This document shows positions 43,546-55,656 of a stretch of 64,000 bases of DNA, piece by piece; the stretch's first letter is position 1; each line of letters opens with the position of its first letter. A model generated the notes under the pieces. That model ran no database searches, was not told where the DNA came from, and was given only the letters and a program-made list of their open reading frames with translations. The DNA is from Gambelia wislizenii. Its lineage: Eukaryota; Chordata; Lepidosauria; Squamata; Crotaphytidae. The DNA lies in contig JAUMIR010000004.1 in the NCBI GenBank assembly GCA_030847615.1, forward strand, positions 273,381,501-273,445,500. Reading direction: 5' to 3'. The position numbers and the translations under genes are program-made.

Positions 43546-44450
43546 ATGTACAGAAGTACGTCACCTATCTACTCTATGGTTGGCCTTACTAATGTCCCTG
43601 ACCAGACTTCTGGTGTCATGATTTCAGCCACCCATATTGTGCCATGGACGCGGTTCCATTCATGGCCTCTGCAGGCACTGCTGATGCCTTTCCAGAACCA
43701 AATAGCCTTGAAGAAGGACATACTGCTGGAGATTCCTGCCCAAGTGAAGGTGTCTCTCAAGTGGTGGTCCCGAGAATGCAACCTGGTGAGAGGCTCCCCA
43801 ATCACGATGCCCTTCCAGCAGGTGGTGACTTCCAACGCAAGTTTCAGAGGCTGGGGCACCCATTTTCAGTCAAAAACAGCACAAGGTCTATGGACCAAGG
43901 AAGGACAGGCACACAGTATCAGCTGGTTAGAACTCAGAGCAGCGCGCCTGGCCCTCAGGAGGTTCGCCAGAGACCTCAGGGGCTCTCACGTCCTAGTGCT
44001 GACAGACAACACCACAGCCCACTCATACATCGCGAGACAAGGGGGGTCCAAATCCAGATCCCTGCACCAGGAAGCAGTCCTCCTCTTCACGTGGGCGGAG
44101 CAGCACCTGGCCTCTCTCTCAGCCCAGTATCTACAGGGGCCCACCAACCCTCAGCAGACACTCAATCTCTCCGACGGAATTGGAGTTGGACCAGGAAACG
44201 TTCCGCCTCATCCAGGACTGTTACGGACCACTAGAGGTGGACCTCTTCGCATCACAAAACAGCAGGAAACTTCCTCGTTTCTTCTCCAGGTTTCCGACCC
44301 CACAAGCGGAGGGGACAGATGCCCTAAGGACACCGTGGCCAAGAGGCCTCCTATATGCCTTCCCTCCCCTGCGTCTCCTGGGCAAGGTATGTAAGAAGAT
44401 CAGACAGGAGAAGGCACAGGTCCTCCTCATGGTGCCATATTAGCCTCGAC
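43546..44450 (+). pseudogene. DIRS RNase H and methyltransferase-like linker, broken
   Basis: RNase H blocks: VTSNASFRGWGTHFQ (first catalytic Asp is Asn), SWLELRAARLALRRF (the Glu is present) and LVLTDNTTAHSYI (second Asp present). Near 44180-44440 a new frame continues with LEVDLFASQNSRKLPRFFSR and RGLLYAFPPLRLLGKVCKKI, the DIRS-specific region often related to a DAM-like methylase. A frameshift separates the two. Confidence 0.8.
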
Positions 44451-44552
44451 GTCCCTGGTTCTCCGAAATAGTGGACATGTCAATAGCCGAAACGTGGAGA
44501 CTCCCTTTGAAGGAGGGGCTCCTGCATCAGGGGCCCGTCAACCACCAGGACA

Positions 44553-45623
44553 TTGCCGGCTGCAGTTAACCACATTGAGATTGAGAGGCGGGCCCTAAGG
44601 GACTTCGGCTATGAAGAGTCAGTAGTGAACATGCTCCTGTCCTCGAGGAGAGAAACCACTAATAGAATATACAAAGCGACCTGGCAGGCCTTTACCCAGT
44701 GGTGCAGGTCTAAATCGGTAGCAGGGGATGCCCCCTCGCTGAAGCATATCCTGGCCTTCTTGCAGGCTGGGTTAGAGATGGGACTCCATCCAAATACTCT
44801 AAAGAGGCAGGTGGCAGCCTTGGCCTCGATCTTTTCTCTCAAGCAGGGGGGGTTCCCTGTCGTCCCACCCACATGTGAGGCGTTTCCTACGGGAAGCGAC
44901 CCTGATTTCCCCTCCAGTCAGGCACAGATTCCCTTCCTGGAATCTACCCCTGGTGCTCAGGCAATTGATGCACGCGCCCTTCGAGCCTCTCAGGAGGGTT
45001 TCCTTGCAATCCCTAACCTTAAAGGTGGCCTTTTTAGTGGCCATCACATCAGCTAGAAGGGTCTCAGAGCTTGAGGCCCTCTCAATAAGGGAGCACCTCT
45101 GCTCATTCACAGAGGACTTTGTCACCCTATGCCTCGAGCCCTCATTTCAGCCCAAGGTTCTTTCGGAGTTCCACGTCGCACAGGAGGTGATCCTCCCTTC
45201 ATTCTGTCCTAATCCAGCTCACCCTCAGGAGAGGCAATGGCACAAGCTGGATGTCAGGAGGGCGCTCTGAATATACATAAAAAGGACCAGTTCCTTTAGG
45301 TGGTGTGACTCTTCGTGTCCTTCAATCCGGCTTCCATGGGATCGAAGGCGTCCCGTGGAACGATTGCTACCTGGATCAAGGCATGTATCCTAATGGCATA
45401 TGATGTTGCAAGAGTTCCTAGGCCATCTGCGGTAATGGCCCACTCCACAGGGTCAGCAGCTACCACAGCGGTCTTCTCCACCAACGCTCCTTTGGTGGAG
45501 ATTTGTAAAGCCGCAACTTGGAGCTCTCCTTCCACCTTCATACGTCACTATAAGGTGGAAAAGTTCAGGTCTTCGGAGGCCAACTTCGGCAGAAGGATCC
45601 TCCAGGAGGTCCTGAGGGCCTAA
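44553..45623 (+). pseudogene. DIRS tyrosine recombinase (YR), broken
   Basis: The N-terminal SAM-like part (44553-44868: SSRRETTNRIYKATWQAFTQ) shifts frame into the catalytic domain (44875-45270). That piece holds ITSARRVSELEALS, the first catalytic Arg block. A third frame (45315-45623) gives AHSTGSAATTAVFS, where the Arg of the HxxR block is replaced by Gly, and ICKAATWSSPSTFIRHY, containing the nucleophile Tyr. Two frameshifts and the lost Arg make it inactive. Confidence 0.85.
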
Positions 45624-45676
45624 CTCTGTATCATGCGCAGACACTCCACCCATGCAGTCTTCCAGCTTGGGCACGT

Positions 45677-46038
45677 CCCAGAATTCAGAATTCCTGTTCG
45701 CTCCTCCTCCTAGAGAATGCCACATTGGTTTACTTACCATGAATGTGCATTCTTGATGAGGAGTGAACAGGAATTCTCCTACCCAGTGTCTGCGACTGTT
45801 TATATATGATGATAGCTTGTAGTCTTTCTTATGTCATCACAGTTCTTCGGGGCTTTGCTAGTCAGTGAACTGGCTGCATGGCCGAGGAGGAGAACAAAGA
45901 AGTTTGAAAATAGGCCATGTGACCATGGTCGACTTCCTGCTTCCAGCTGGGCAGTAGTGGGCGTTACCCAGAATTCAGAATTCCTGTTTGCTCCTCATCA
46001 AGAATGCACATTCTCGGTAAGTAAACCAATATGGCATT
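45677..46038. repeat. DIRS internal complementary region and right end
   Basis: The arms 45716-45777 and 45977-46038 are inverted copies over 62 bp with five mismatches. In addition CCCAGAATTCAGAATTCCTG occurs directly at 45677 and 45967. The stretch 45867-45898 is complementary to the left end. In DIRS elements this region templates joining of the two ends in the circular intermediate (established model). Confidence 0.85.
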
Positions 46039-48448
46039 TTACCTGGGAGTCAGTCTGCATGCAACCAGCACCTTGTTGCATTCCCATCTCCCCTAATAAG
46101 TCTCCTGCCTTGATATCTCCTGATGCAACTGATAGTTTCTTCTTGATTCTCTTAACCTGCCTGCTTCTGTTGGAAGCATCCTTCCTTTATTGGGCAGACA
46201 AAACTTTTGTGCTTAAAAACAGACAAAAATGCTTTACCAACAGACAGGTAATAAAAGCTGGCAGTAAACCCTCTCCTCTGTTTATCAAAGGACAGGCCCT
46301 TGACCTCACTCACCCCTCAGGTGGCTCCCCTCCAAGGGGCAACCCTCCCCTTTGCTGTTAGCCTCTTAGACAGCAACCTCACCAGCAGCAGGCCTGGTGA
46401 GGCCTGATTCACCGACACCCACATAAATCCTGTATTTATAGCCCAGACAGGCAAGGCAGGTCAGCTGGATGGGTTGTAGTACCTTCTGAGTCAGGTCCTT
46501 TGTCCTGCAAACAACAAGGAGGCCCACTGGGAAGCAGAGGTACAAGGCAGCAGCAAACAGCACCCTCTTCATCCTTGCAGCCGCTAAATATCCATAGTCT
46601 ATCTCATCACAAAGTGCTATGAAGCAAGAAGCATGCTCCCACATGCCTAGATCTGATTTTTGAGAATTGCTATATTAGTCCCTCTCTGTCACAACCCACC
46701 CCACAACCTATCAAGGGCCCCGTGATTTTCTGGAGTGTCTTTTTAGGGGAGGCTGCTGTGGGGTGGCCAGAAAAATAATCCTCCATCAACCCCCTTCCTC
46801 TGAATCATTTCTGGATCAAACATTGTGTTGTTTTATTAGAAATGGCAGTTCTCTTCCTGATTTATCTGTCAAAACATCTGAATACATCCTTATCTTGCCA
46901 AAACCTTTCAGGGTAGATAGCCCCTGTCCTGCATTTCTATCACTAAATAAGAGAGAACTTTATATTATACTAGCTGTACCCAGTATAACATACATCATTA
47001 AAAAAACTCCCGGTATACCTCATGACAACCCTGTAAGGTAGGCCAGTGGATTTAAATTCCTCCTCCCCCTTCTCAGCATTCCACACTTTAGCTGGAATTG
47101 CTGGGGGTGACTCTCCGTTGCCCTGCCACCGCCACCACCAGTTGACTGCCTGGGACCCATTGCAGGTAACCCACCAGCAGTGGCAGTGGGCCCAACGCAA
47201 GCGGCCTGTTGCCAGCAGTTGACTGTCTGGGTCTCATCATAGTCGCGGCAGCGGCGTCCTGCCACCACTGCTGCCACCAGTTGACTGCCTGTGTGCCATT
47301 GCAGGCGATCTTCAGTACCAGTTTACTGACTGGGTCCCAATCTGGGCCACAGACTGAGTGGCAGGAGTTGATTGTGAGGTGGAGAGGGGATTTGCATGTG
47401 GGTGGTTATTGGCTGAGTGTATTCCCTGAGCAGCCAATCAGCACACTGGGAAAGACAACATACCCAAGAGAATTATGTATATCATATTCCCTGAAGGAAA
47501 CATTTCCAGCTCAGAACATGTTGAGAATAGCCACTTTCAATTACAAATCAAAGATGATTTCACCTCTTATGTTTTCCACTTTTTGTGTGGTGAGAGTTCT
47601 TTTCTTTTCCGTCAAAACAGCAGACATACAGAAGTAGTATGAAATATATTAAATGCTATCTAAAATTACAGAATATGTGCCTCATATGATTGTTAATGGT
47701 TGTGGGTTTTTTAAATCTAAAGTTGGTGGCCCCATTTGTTAGGAAATCCAAGATCTGGATTTTAAGTAGAGCTAGTTCCATTAACAGTAATGAGAAATGA
47801 TTTGGCTTAAATTCATGTACAGTAATCTGGTTTATCTGGTTTGCTGATTACAGACAGAATACATTTTAAAAGGTGACATCCAACATGGAAGCTGTTTCAA
47901 CCTTTGGTCCAGGGAAATCCAGAGACATATCACACAATTGTGAAATAATTAAGGTAGGTTAATACCATATCTGCTGCAACTGAACATATGAACAATACTG
48001 GATCACACTGAATGTCTGTCTAGGCCAGTGCTGTTTCCACTCAAAGGACTATATTAAAGAAAATTGCAGAGTGCAAGAAGGAAAGTGCAGTGCACAAAAT
48101 AGCATGCATTCTAATGATTTCATTATTTTATTAGCAAAGTTGAGATAGCAGACTTTATAATCCTGAATACTGCAAGATTCTTTCTATATATTTGAAAAGC
48201 ATGTCCATAGCCCTTAAGTTGATGATATTTAATCATTAGTCTCTTGCAAGAAATAACACTATTATCTAGTTAGCAGAGAAATTGGCCTCTTTGACCAATT
48301 TTAATAATGGAAACACACATACTACCACCTTTGTTGAAGAATGGTTTATTTTGATTGACTATGTGAACAACAATAGTGTCCTCAGCCTCCCAAAACTCAA
48401 CTTGGGGCTATGGAAAGATGTTTTACACACTACCGCTCCTCCTCTGAT
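46039..48448. other. Intergenic; no gene
   Basis: A region at 47139-47335 has four imperfect copies of CAGTTGACTGCC-like words spaced about 40-80 bp, GC-richer than its surroundings. An old repeat seems to begin near 46969 (ACTAGCTGTACCCAG). The minus frame 46366-46644 has no family signature. Confidence 0.45.
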
Positions 48449-48494
48449 TCTCTCTCTCTCTCTCTCTCACTCTCTCTCTCTCTCTCTCTCTCTG
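48449..48494. repeat. (CT)n microsatellite
   Basis: TC/CT tract with one CA interruption. Confidence 0.9.
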
Positions 48495-48734
48495 ATCCTT
48501 GGCTTTCATAATGCCTTCCTTGAACAAGATGAACCACGCATTTAGACTCTTTCTATTTTGGCCTGACTGACTTTGTTCCCCTTTTCCTGCCCCTCTCTTT
48601 CCCCTCCTGTTGTACTGTTACAGCTATTTGGATTATAATTGTTCCATGTTTTATGTGGTATTACAATAAAATTATTTTTTTAAAAAAAGAAAGAAAACTA
48701 TTATCAATATTAAGAATTAAAGGATCCTCTATGT

Positions 48735-48962
48735 CAGAAGTTTGTTGTGTGCCTTCAAATCACTTCCAACTAACAGCATCCCTAAAGTGAACATATCAAG
48801 ATTTGTTTAGAGGAGACTTGTCATTGCCTTCCTCTGAGGCTGAGACAGTGTGACTTTCCCAATGGCACCCAGCTTGTTTCCAATAGGCATTTGATCCCAG
48901 TTATCCTAGAGAACCAGTCCAACGCCCAAACCATTACACCATCCTGGCTCTTAAGCCCAAAG
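48735..48962 (-). mobile_element. tRNA-derived SINE
   Basis: The minus strand gives the head with AGAGCCAGGATGGTGTAATG and a B box near 48890, and the tail with GTTGGAAGTGATTTGAAGGC. It is almost complete. Confidence 0.8.
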
Positions 48963-49883
48963 TACCCATCCATAAAAAAAAGGGCTGCTGGCCACAAGTC
49001 TGATTTAATGTTCTGGCTTTGTTTTCTTCCAACCTATCTCCATTAGGATGGCCAGTTTCTATTACATGTCTGCATTAAGTGTGGGTTGAGCCATTTTTGA
49101 AGTTCAGGTGTATGAAATTAACTACTCATGGAAGAGATTAAATGTTATATGAGCCACTACTCTGAGGTTTTTCATCATTCAACCAGGAGGCATGTCCCAA
49201 ACAGTGACCTGCACAGGGTCACACTCTGAGGTGGGCAAAATGTAGCCTGTGGGTCACATGCAGTCCCCCAGGGAGCGACTGTGGAACCCAGGATCCACCT
49301 GGGATCAAATATTATTCTCCCTGCCAAATGACCCCAAACACTCTCTAAGGGGTATTTTCACCATGTTCTTGCCCCCTCAAACCATTCTAAGCCCAGAAGA
49401 GTTTTTTTAAAAAACAGGATATGAATTAGAAGTGACTTAGTGTCACTCCCTGTTCTTATGCTAAAAACAGTCTAGGAGGGGCAAAAAATTCCCTAGAGGG
49501 CATGTGGAGGCAAAAAAAAAATTGAATTTTTTTTCAGGATGAGTATGGCCTTCAAAGGTCTCCTGGTAGGTCAATGCAGCCCCCATAACCTCTGATAGTG
49601 TGCCAATCCCTGATCAAGCTAAATATAATACAGGAGTTTTGTAACAGGAATTTCCAGTGTCTCTCTTGCAAAACATGAGGCAGTACCCTATCTAAACTGG
49701 GGCCACACCAGAGATTAACCTTGTTTCTTCCCAACTGATTAATGCATTGAGGATTTACTCTTTCCCTTGCATACCATTTTATAGCAGAAAATTGCCTTCT
49801 TCCTAGCCCCACCTAAAATTGCTATTTGAAACATTTCTCAACTAGAGCAAATAGCAAGTGTGTGATCTTCAGTGGAAAAAAAC

Positions 49884-49915
<32 letters not shown>

Positions 49916-51815
49916 CCTAAATATAATTAATTAATTGATTGATTAATTAAATGTTTTTGAGTCTATATTCACTTTAATAAACACATTGTTACTATTCAGG
50001 AAATTGCTTTGTGAGTTTAGTAAACATGATGCACTAAGGGATAACTAAAGTTGGAAGTGGTGAGTTCATGGAGGACTGCGGCACACTTCTTGATCTCTAT
50101 GGGTGTTTGGGAAGAACAAACTTGATTTGCACATTCTTTTGGACATGTGGGGTTTGTGTATCCCATTATGCAATGGAATCCTCATTGGAGACAGAAAACA
50201 TTTCACAATTCACACAAGGAAAGTTTTTTTTTTTTTAATCCTATTGGATGAGCATTAAACTCAGGCAAGAATAAGCCACCCAGATACTATATGTGTGCAG
50301 CTAGCACAATCATAATAATCAAGGACTGTATTACTTAATATAATATGTTTTGTGCTGTAATATTTGAGGGTATTATTTAGTGGAAAAATCACTTTAGTTG
50401 TTCAAAGGTTCAAGAAAATTGATGGCGCAGCTTACTGTACAGGTGATTAAAGATACTAGAGTACTAGTGAAGGTCCTTGAAAGTACCGTCCAAGGCTATA
50501 TGCTCAAGGCTAAATGCATAATGATACATGCTTATCAAATAATCACAGAGCTCTAAGAAGCCTTATCTGGTGTATTGTAAAAGACACGTACTTCTGTGAA
50601 GTGATGGATATTGCCTGTAGCTCAAACTACATGTGACATGGAGCCAGATGTTTGTGTTCCCCATAGAAACAAGGGGTGGTGAAAAGAACAAACAGGGCTT
50701 TCCCACTCTTAGCTTATCTTCTTTGATAAAAATGAACCTATATGAGAGAAAATAACTGAGTTGAGAAGAAGACCTGAAGAGAATAAATAGCATGCAGGGA
50801 GAGCAGGCCTGACCCTATTAAAAGGCAAAATGAGGTAGTTGCTCAGGCATCAGAGTTTTGATTGCCATGTATTTTTTACTATTGGGAAGAAGATGCTTGG
50901 GAAATTTTCTGTGACTGGCTTTAGATACGATGTACCTTGACTTGATAGGTATGAAGTGCCATTTGCTGCTCTGCCTCAGGCAGCAAAATGTCCTGGTCTG
51001 GGAGAAGAGAGTGTATGACAACCTGACTACACCACAATCCCTGTTCTTTCTCTTTGAATTGGATTGCCTTCAATATCTTCCATCTTCTCTGCCTCCCCTC
51101 AGGTTGATGGGAGTTGCAGCCCAACACGTTATCCATAGCATGGGTTAAAGGGATCTGAAAAGCCCTCAAAAGACCTTCATTACAGAATTATGGAAGCAAT
51201 CCTTGAGGAGTAGATATTGAGGGACCATGAACAAGAGCAGACACCAGAGGAAAATAACCCATATTTTTCCCAGTAGTGCTGAAGATTAGGGTTGCCTCTA
51301 GATATGTCCCTAGGGTTGCATGAAGTGAAGGACAAGATACCCTCCCCAGTCCATGGCATTTCCCAGTATCAGCCCATGTACATAAGCTGACTGGACTGGC
51401 AGTTGAATCTTACTTCAACCCTGGCAACAGGATAGCAGCCTCCATCACACCTAATGGAGTAAGCTAATAAGCCAGACCTAGGAAGGTTGTAAGGCCTTAC
51501 ATAGCTTTGCCTTCTAGCTGAGGGAAATGAATGGAGACTTCAATTGGAACAATCAATGAGCTACCATTTTTTTTATCCTCCCCCAACCCAGCTACTTCAG
51601 GCCTAATGCAGGGCTGGTCCTTCTGAAGCCAGTCATTGTTGTCCATGTTATTGTTTTTTATTATTTAGTTATTTATAGTTATTTTTATACCCCACTCTTC
51701 AGCCCCAAGGTTATAGCATGTGTATAAACTCATCCTGCTATTCAAAATTAACATTGATTTTCAAACCACAATTTGAACAGTGGAACAAAGGAGAAAGAGA
51801 GAGAGAGAGAAAATT
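48963..51815. other. Intergenic, no gene seen
   Basis: Contains a (GT)n(AT)n repeat at 49885-49912, a possible MITE at 49190-49560, and a TTTA..ATACCCCACTCTTCAGCC repeat tail at 51655-51715. No splice-bounded frame was recognised. Confidence 0.45.
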
Positions 51816-51817
51816 AT

Positions 51818-52038
51818 ACAGTGGGCCCTCTGGATCTCCAGGAGTTCAATTCTAGGACCCTCCGTGGATAGCAAAAAACACAGCTAGTCATGCCGAATAT
51901 TATTAAATGGTGACAACGTGCAGAGACATGTCAGCATGTGCACATCACTACAATTTTAGCTATGAGATGTGATGATCTGTGTGCAGTTGAAACCACAGAT
52001 TGGGAGCGCATGGATCGGGAGGGGCCACCGTGTGTGTA

Positions 52039-52077
<39 letters not shown>

Positions 52078-52183
52078 GAAGAATGAAGAAAAAAGAAGCC
52101 AAAACTTTTTCTTTTCACACACACACACACATGTTGGTTAATTGCTTGACTCCCTCCCTCCCTACACACACACACACACACAC
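51818..52183. mobile_element. Degraded Tigger-like MITE joined to GT/AT/CA repeats
   Basis: CAGTGGGCCCTCTGGATCTC at 51819 and TTCTAGGACCCTCCGTGGA match Tigger left-end sequence. GAAACCACAGATTGGGAG and GGAGGGGCCACCGTGT resemble the right end. (GT)n, (AT)n and two (CA)n tracts follow. Confidence 0.6.
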
Positions 52184-52944
52184 AATAATGTTCTGTTTTC
52201 TACTTTCTTTAAACTTATTGCCTGCTTCCAATGCTAGTCTCCTGCTTTGAGATCTTTCCTGAAAAGATGAAGTTGGTGTTCCATTCCACTATAGACAAAA
52301 AAGGGCCCTCTTAAATGTTTACTTATAGTCCCATCCAAGGTGTGTTTGCATTTGATAAAGACCACTTGATAACAGCTCCATAAACAAAATGGCAAAGGAT
52401 GTGTTCCAAGTTTTCAAATAGAAAAGATCTGTAGATTCTAAGGTGATTATCAGGTATCATGTTTACTGTGCTGAAGTCCGGGGGTACTTCAGCACAAGCC
52501 AGGGTGCACAGCATGTGGTCCCAATTATACATACACATGTCCAAAACACTTAATTAACACATGTGATTAATGGATGTTTGGTTAGAGTCTGGAATAGGAG
52601 CATTCTGAACTGCAGCATTTTGTTAAAAGTCCTACTTGTACTTTTTGAATGTCAGGTAGCTAGAGTAAAAACAATGAGAGAAGGGTGTTACCCTACCCGG
52701 ACCGCTTCCTATGTTTCCCACAATTATTTAATTAGATAGTGAGGGTAAGGGGAAATACCAAAAGAACATAGAGATTACCTTTCCCCCCCCCCCGCCAAAA
52801 GGAGCCCAACAAAAGATAGGACAAACCACCTCGTGCATGAAAAAATATTCTACCATTTATTTTAACAATTGTTCCCCAACCAAAAAGCATACTGTATTGC
52901 CAGGAACACACACCTCCAGATGTCTGGGAAACATTTCTACCACC
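52184..52944. other. Intergenic, nothing recognised
   Basis: No gene or well-bounded repeat. Confidence 0.4.
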
Positions 52945-53290
52945 TATTTGAGGGGTTGTCTAAATGGAAAAAATACTCCTCATAGAATCTGAGGAGAATA
53001 CGATTTGTCTAAACGGTATCATGTATCAATCCACTGTATTCAGAAGGAGGGGGGACAAAACCACCAAAAACTCCGCAGGAAAAGCCTTTGCGGCTTTTCC
53101 CGTATTTTTTAAAAAGCTCCACAGGGAATGCACATTCCTGCTCATTTGGACAACCGATTCACTTTGATTCACGTTCCTGACAAGAGCGGAAGTGGAAAGC
53201 TGATTGATCAGACATGCACAGGGGCGGAGCTTCCTGACAAGGCAAGCGCCTAGAATGGTCATGTCAGATTTTCACCATAGCAACTGAAGG
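52945..53290 (-). mobile_element. Family 'GTCTATAC', copy F
   Basis: TTTGAGGGGTTGTCTAAATGG at the left. Inverted family blocks follow: AAAAGCCTTTGCGGCTTTTC, AATGCACATTCCTGCTCA, GACAAGGCAAGCGCCT and AGATTTTCACCATAGCAACT. Confidence 0.55.
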
Positions 53291-53882
53291 GGCCTGCGCA
53301 GGAGGACAACTTAAATACCGGCCCCATCGCAGGCTCCTTCGTCATCTGACTGCACTGAAAGCGCGGCCAGACGACCCACCTCTTTTCTTGCGGGAACCAA
53401 TTGGGATGAGGCAGGCCAACCCCGATTGGCCCATGCTTTCCTGATGCTTCCCAGCCTCAAGACAGGGCAGGAAGGAGAAGGCCAGCAATGGTGGCCCCCA
53501 TGTCGACCGGCCACGTAGCCAATGGGGGCCACGAAGGAGGATTGTTGGGAGCACCGGCTGGGCCGCAAACTGGCGCACCAGCTGGGCTGCAAACCAGCCC
53601 ACCGACAAGCAGGTTGAGCCCACTTGTGTGCTGAGGTGACAAAACTATTACTGGCTTTAAAAAAAACCTAGTGCAAAAGAAAGAGGAAGAGATGCAGAAT
53701 GTTCAGTGAGGTTCACAAGATAACTTCCCAGTGGCTAATTCACCACACAATTTGAAGAACAGCAGATAGTTGTTGTTACTGTTGTTAATGCTATGTATAT
53801 CTGACATTTCCTGTAAAATTGAGACTCATTATCACCCATTTATTAATTGCTCTAGACAGCTAGAGGATGGCTAACAATTACT
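53291..53882. other. Intergenic, GC-richer stretch, no gene
   Basis: 53300-53640 is GC-rich with repeated GCCAGCTGGGC-like words and several overlapping minus-strand frames rich in Pro, Ala and Arg. No family signature. Confidence 0.4.
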
Positions 53883-54160
53883 GAGGACTTGTCTATATAA
53901 GGGGGAAAATGTAAATTGATGCATACTAACACCAATTCACAATAGCTTCTATTTGTCTTAATGGGTTTTTTGGCAAGATCACAGGCATGCAACATTATCT
54001 GCTTTTGCTGTGCTAACAGGCATGCCTGTGAATCAAGATAGTAGGCATGAGGGATTACTCGCGTTTTTATTGTCACCAGTTGCTGCTGCCAAATAGTATT
54101 TTTTTAAAAAGCATATCTAAGGTGTGAAAGTGTGATATTCCACCTAAATAAATGTGGGGT
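53883..54160 (+). mobile_element. Family 'GTCTATAC', copy E (left part)
   Basis: GGACTTGTCTATATAAGGGG then ATAGCTTCTATTTGTCTTAA, GGGATTACTCGCGTTTTTAT and GCTGCTGCCAAAT parallel the left parts of the other copies. Confidence 0.5.
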
Positions 54161-54207
54161 GGGGAGTCTGAGTATTGTATGAAACTTGCAATGTTTTGAA
54201 GGCTATT

Positions 54208-54335
54208 TGTCATTGTTGGGTGCCTTCAAGTCATTTCCAACCTATAGTGACCCTAAGGTGAACACATTGCAAAGTTTTCTTGGCAAGATTTGTTCAGAGG
54301 AGGTTTGCCATTGCCTTCCTCTTAGGCTGAGAGAG
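54208..54335 (-). mobile_element. tRNA-type SINE, 3' part
   Basis: GTTGGGTGCCTTCAAGTCAT, TTCTTGGCAAGATTTGTTCA and TTGCCATTGCCTTCCTCTTA are the minus-strand SINE body. Confidence 0.8.
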
Positions 54336-55396
54336 TCCAAAGGAATGTTTTTACATGCAGAATCAAGTGTTTTCACCTGAGCAATCAGAGCCAGAAAATT
54401 CAAAATGAACTAAAGTTAAGCAAAATTAAATTTTATAATAAAATATGGAGTTCTTATATCACAGGTATACTTTAGACCCCTACACAACCCACTGTGGAAG
54501 AAAGTTTGATTTCCCCAACCTGCTAACGACTGGAGTACCTTACTTCTGCCTCACCATGTCATGATTTGCCAAATCACAGCACAAGACTTTTTTTTTTACC
54601 CAATACATTACATTCCTCGGACAAAAAGTACCCCAGTATTAAGTCAATAGATTTGCTGGGATGTCCCTTTTTTTCCCCATCCGTGCTGTTTTTTGTTTGT
54701 TTGTTTTTTGTTTTTGCTTATGGGGCGGGGAGGGGGGACATACATGGTATATGGCTGAAATTTGGAGACATTATTTACATTTGTGTAGGTGACAAGATTG
54801 TAGCTTGCCTACACTGAGGGCTACTTCTATGTGGATTCAACAACAAGACACGACTCTGGGGAAATAAAGTTTCTCACCCCAGAGCATAAAGGTTAATTTG
54901 GACAAAAGATCTGTGTCGACTGAAGTTATTATAGGTTAAGTAAATAAAGGCCCAGATTGGGATCCGTTTTTCAGATTAGGAAAACTGGCACCATTCTGTG
55001 GACTTCAGTTAAAAAGGGGTCAAGTGGCAGAAGAGGCGTTTGCTCCCATGGGGTTACTTTGGTCTATTGATAAGCAAACCAACCCACCTCCTATTTGCTC
55101 ATGACCCAAACCCATGTTTTCTGAGCTTTCCTCAGGATCTTTCATAAATATGACACGTAGCAGGTTAACAACTTCGTTGGTATCTTGCACTGATGATGAG
55201 CAGTGTATGAAGATGTGAAGAATCCTCAGAGATAATTATCTGAGCTGAAGGAACCCCACTAAGGATGAGGAATTTTCCCACGACCACTTGGTGCACTCAT
55301 GCCACATTTCTTACTAATTTACTCATAAACAACAGTAATCAAAATACTTTATTCCAGAAAATATATAAAATCAGCAAGAGCAAACAATACAGTTCC

Positions 55397-55398
<2 letters not shown>
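54336..55398. other. Intergenic, nothing recognised
   Basis: T-rich tracts near 54585 and 54690. No gene or bounded repeat. Confidence 0.4.

Positions 55399-55434
<36 letters not shown>
55399..55434. repeat. (AC)n microsatellite
   Basis: About 18 uninterrupted AC units. Confidence 0.95.
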
Positions 55435-55437
<3 letters not shown>

Positions 55438-55656
55438 TTTGACAAAAAATTCATGAGGTAAATAATTGTTAGTCATAACTGCAACAGTTCCATTTGATGA
55501 ACAAGACTTGTTAAATTAGCACTTATATAAGTTTTAGTGATTAAATGGGTCTCTTCTAACTTGAATGATCAACTGGATTTATTCACAAAGCACTGATTTT
55601 TTTATGTTCAACTATTCTGAATGTCACTAAACAGGCCTTAAGGAAGCAAACACCTT

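Larger units (their letters stand above)
40103..46038 (+). mobile_element. DIRS-type tyrosine-recombinase retrotransposon, nearly complete, inactive
   Basis: Order of domains: gag-like region (40332-42726), reverse transcriptase, RNase H with a DIRS-type linker, then a tyrosine recombinase (44553-45623) in place of an integrase. There are no LTRs. The ends share short inverted TATTGGTTT (40103 and 46031). The stretch 45716-45898 has a part complementary to the right end and a part complementary to the left end, as expected of the internal complementary region of DIRS elements. Length of 5.9 kb is normal. Catalytic residues are lost and several frameshifts are present. Confidence 0.9.

Noticed and set aside
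40103..46038. Gypsy or retroviral element
   Set aside because: There are no LTRs, no aspartic protease and no DDE integrase. A tyrosine recombinase and complementary end regions are present instead.
46366..46644. 92-residue minus frame with a hydrophobic start
   Set aside because: No family signature, no splice or promoter context, and it lies in repeat-rich intergenic DNA.
55399..55434. CRISPR-like or other regular array
   Set aside because: It is a simple AC microsatellite; no repeat-spacer array exists in the window and none is expected in a vertebrate.
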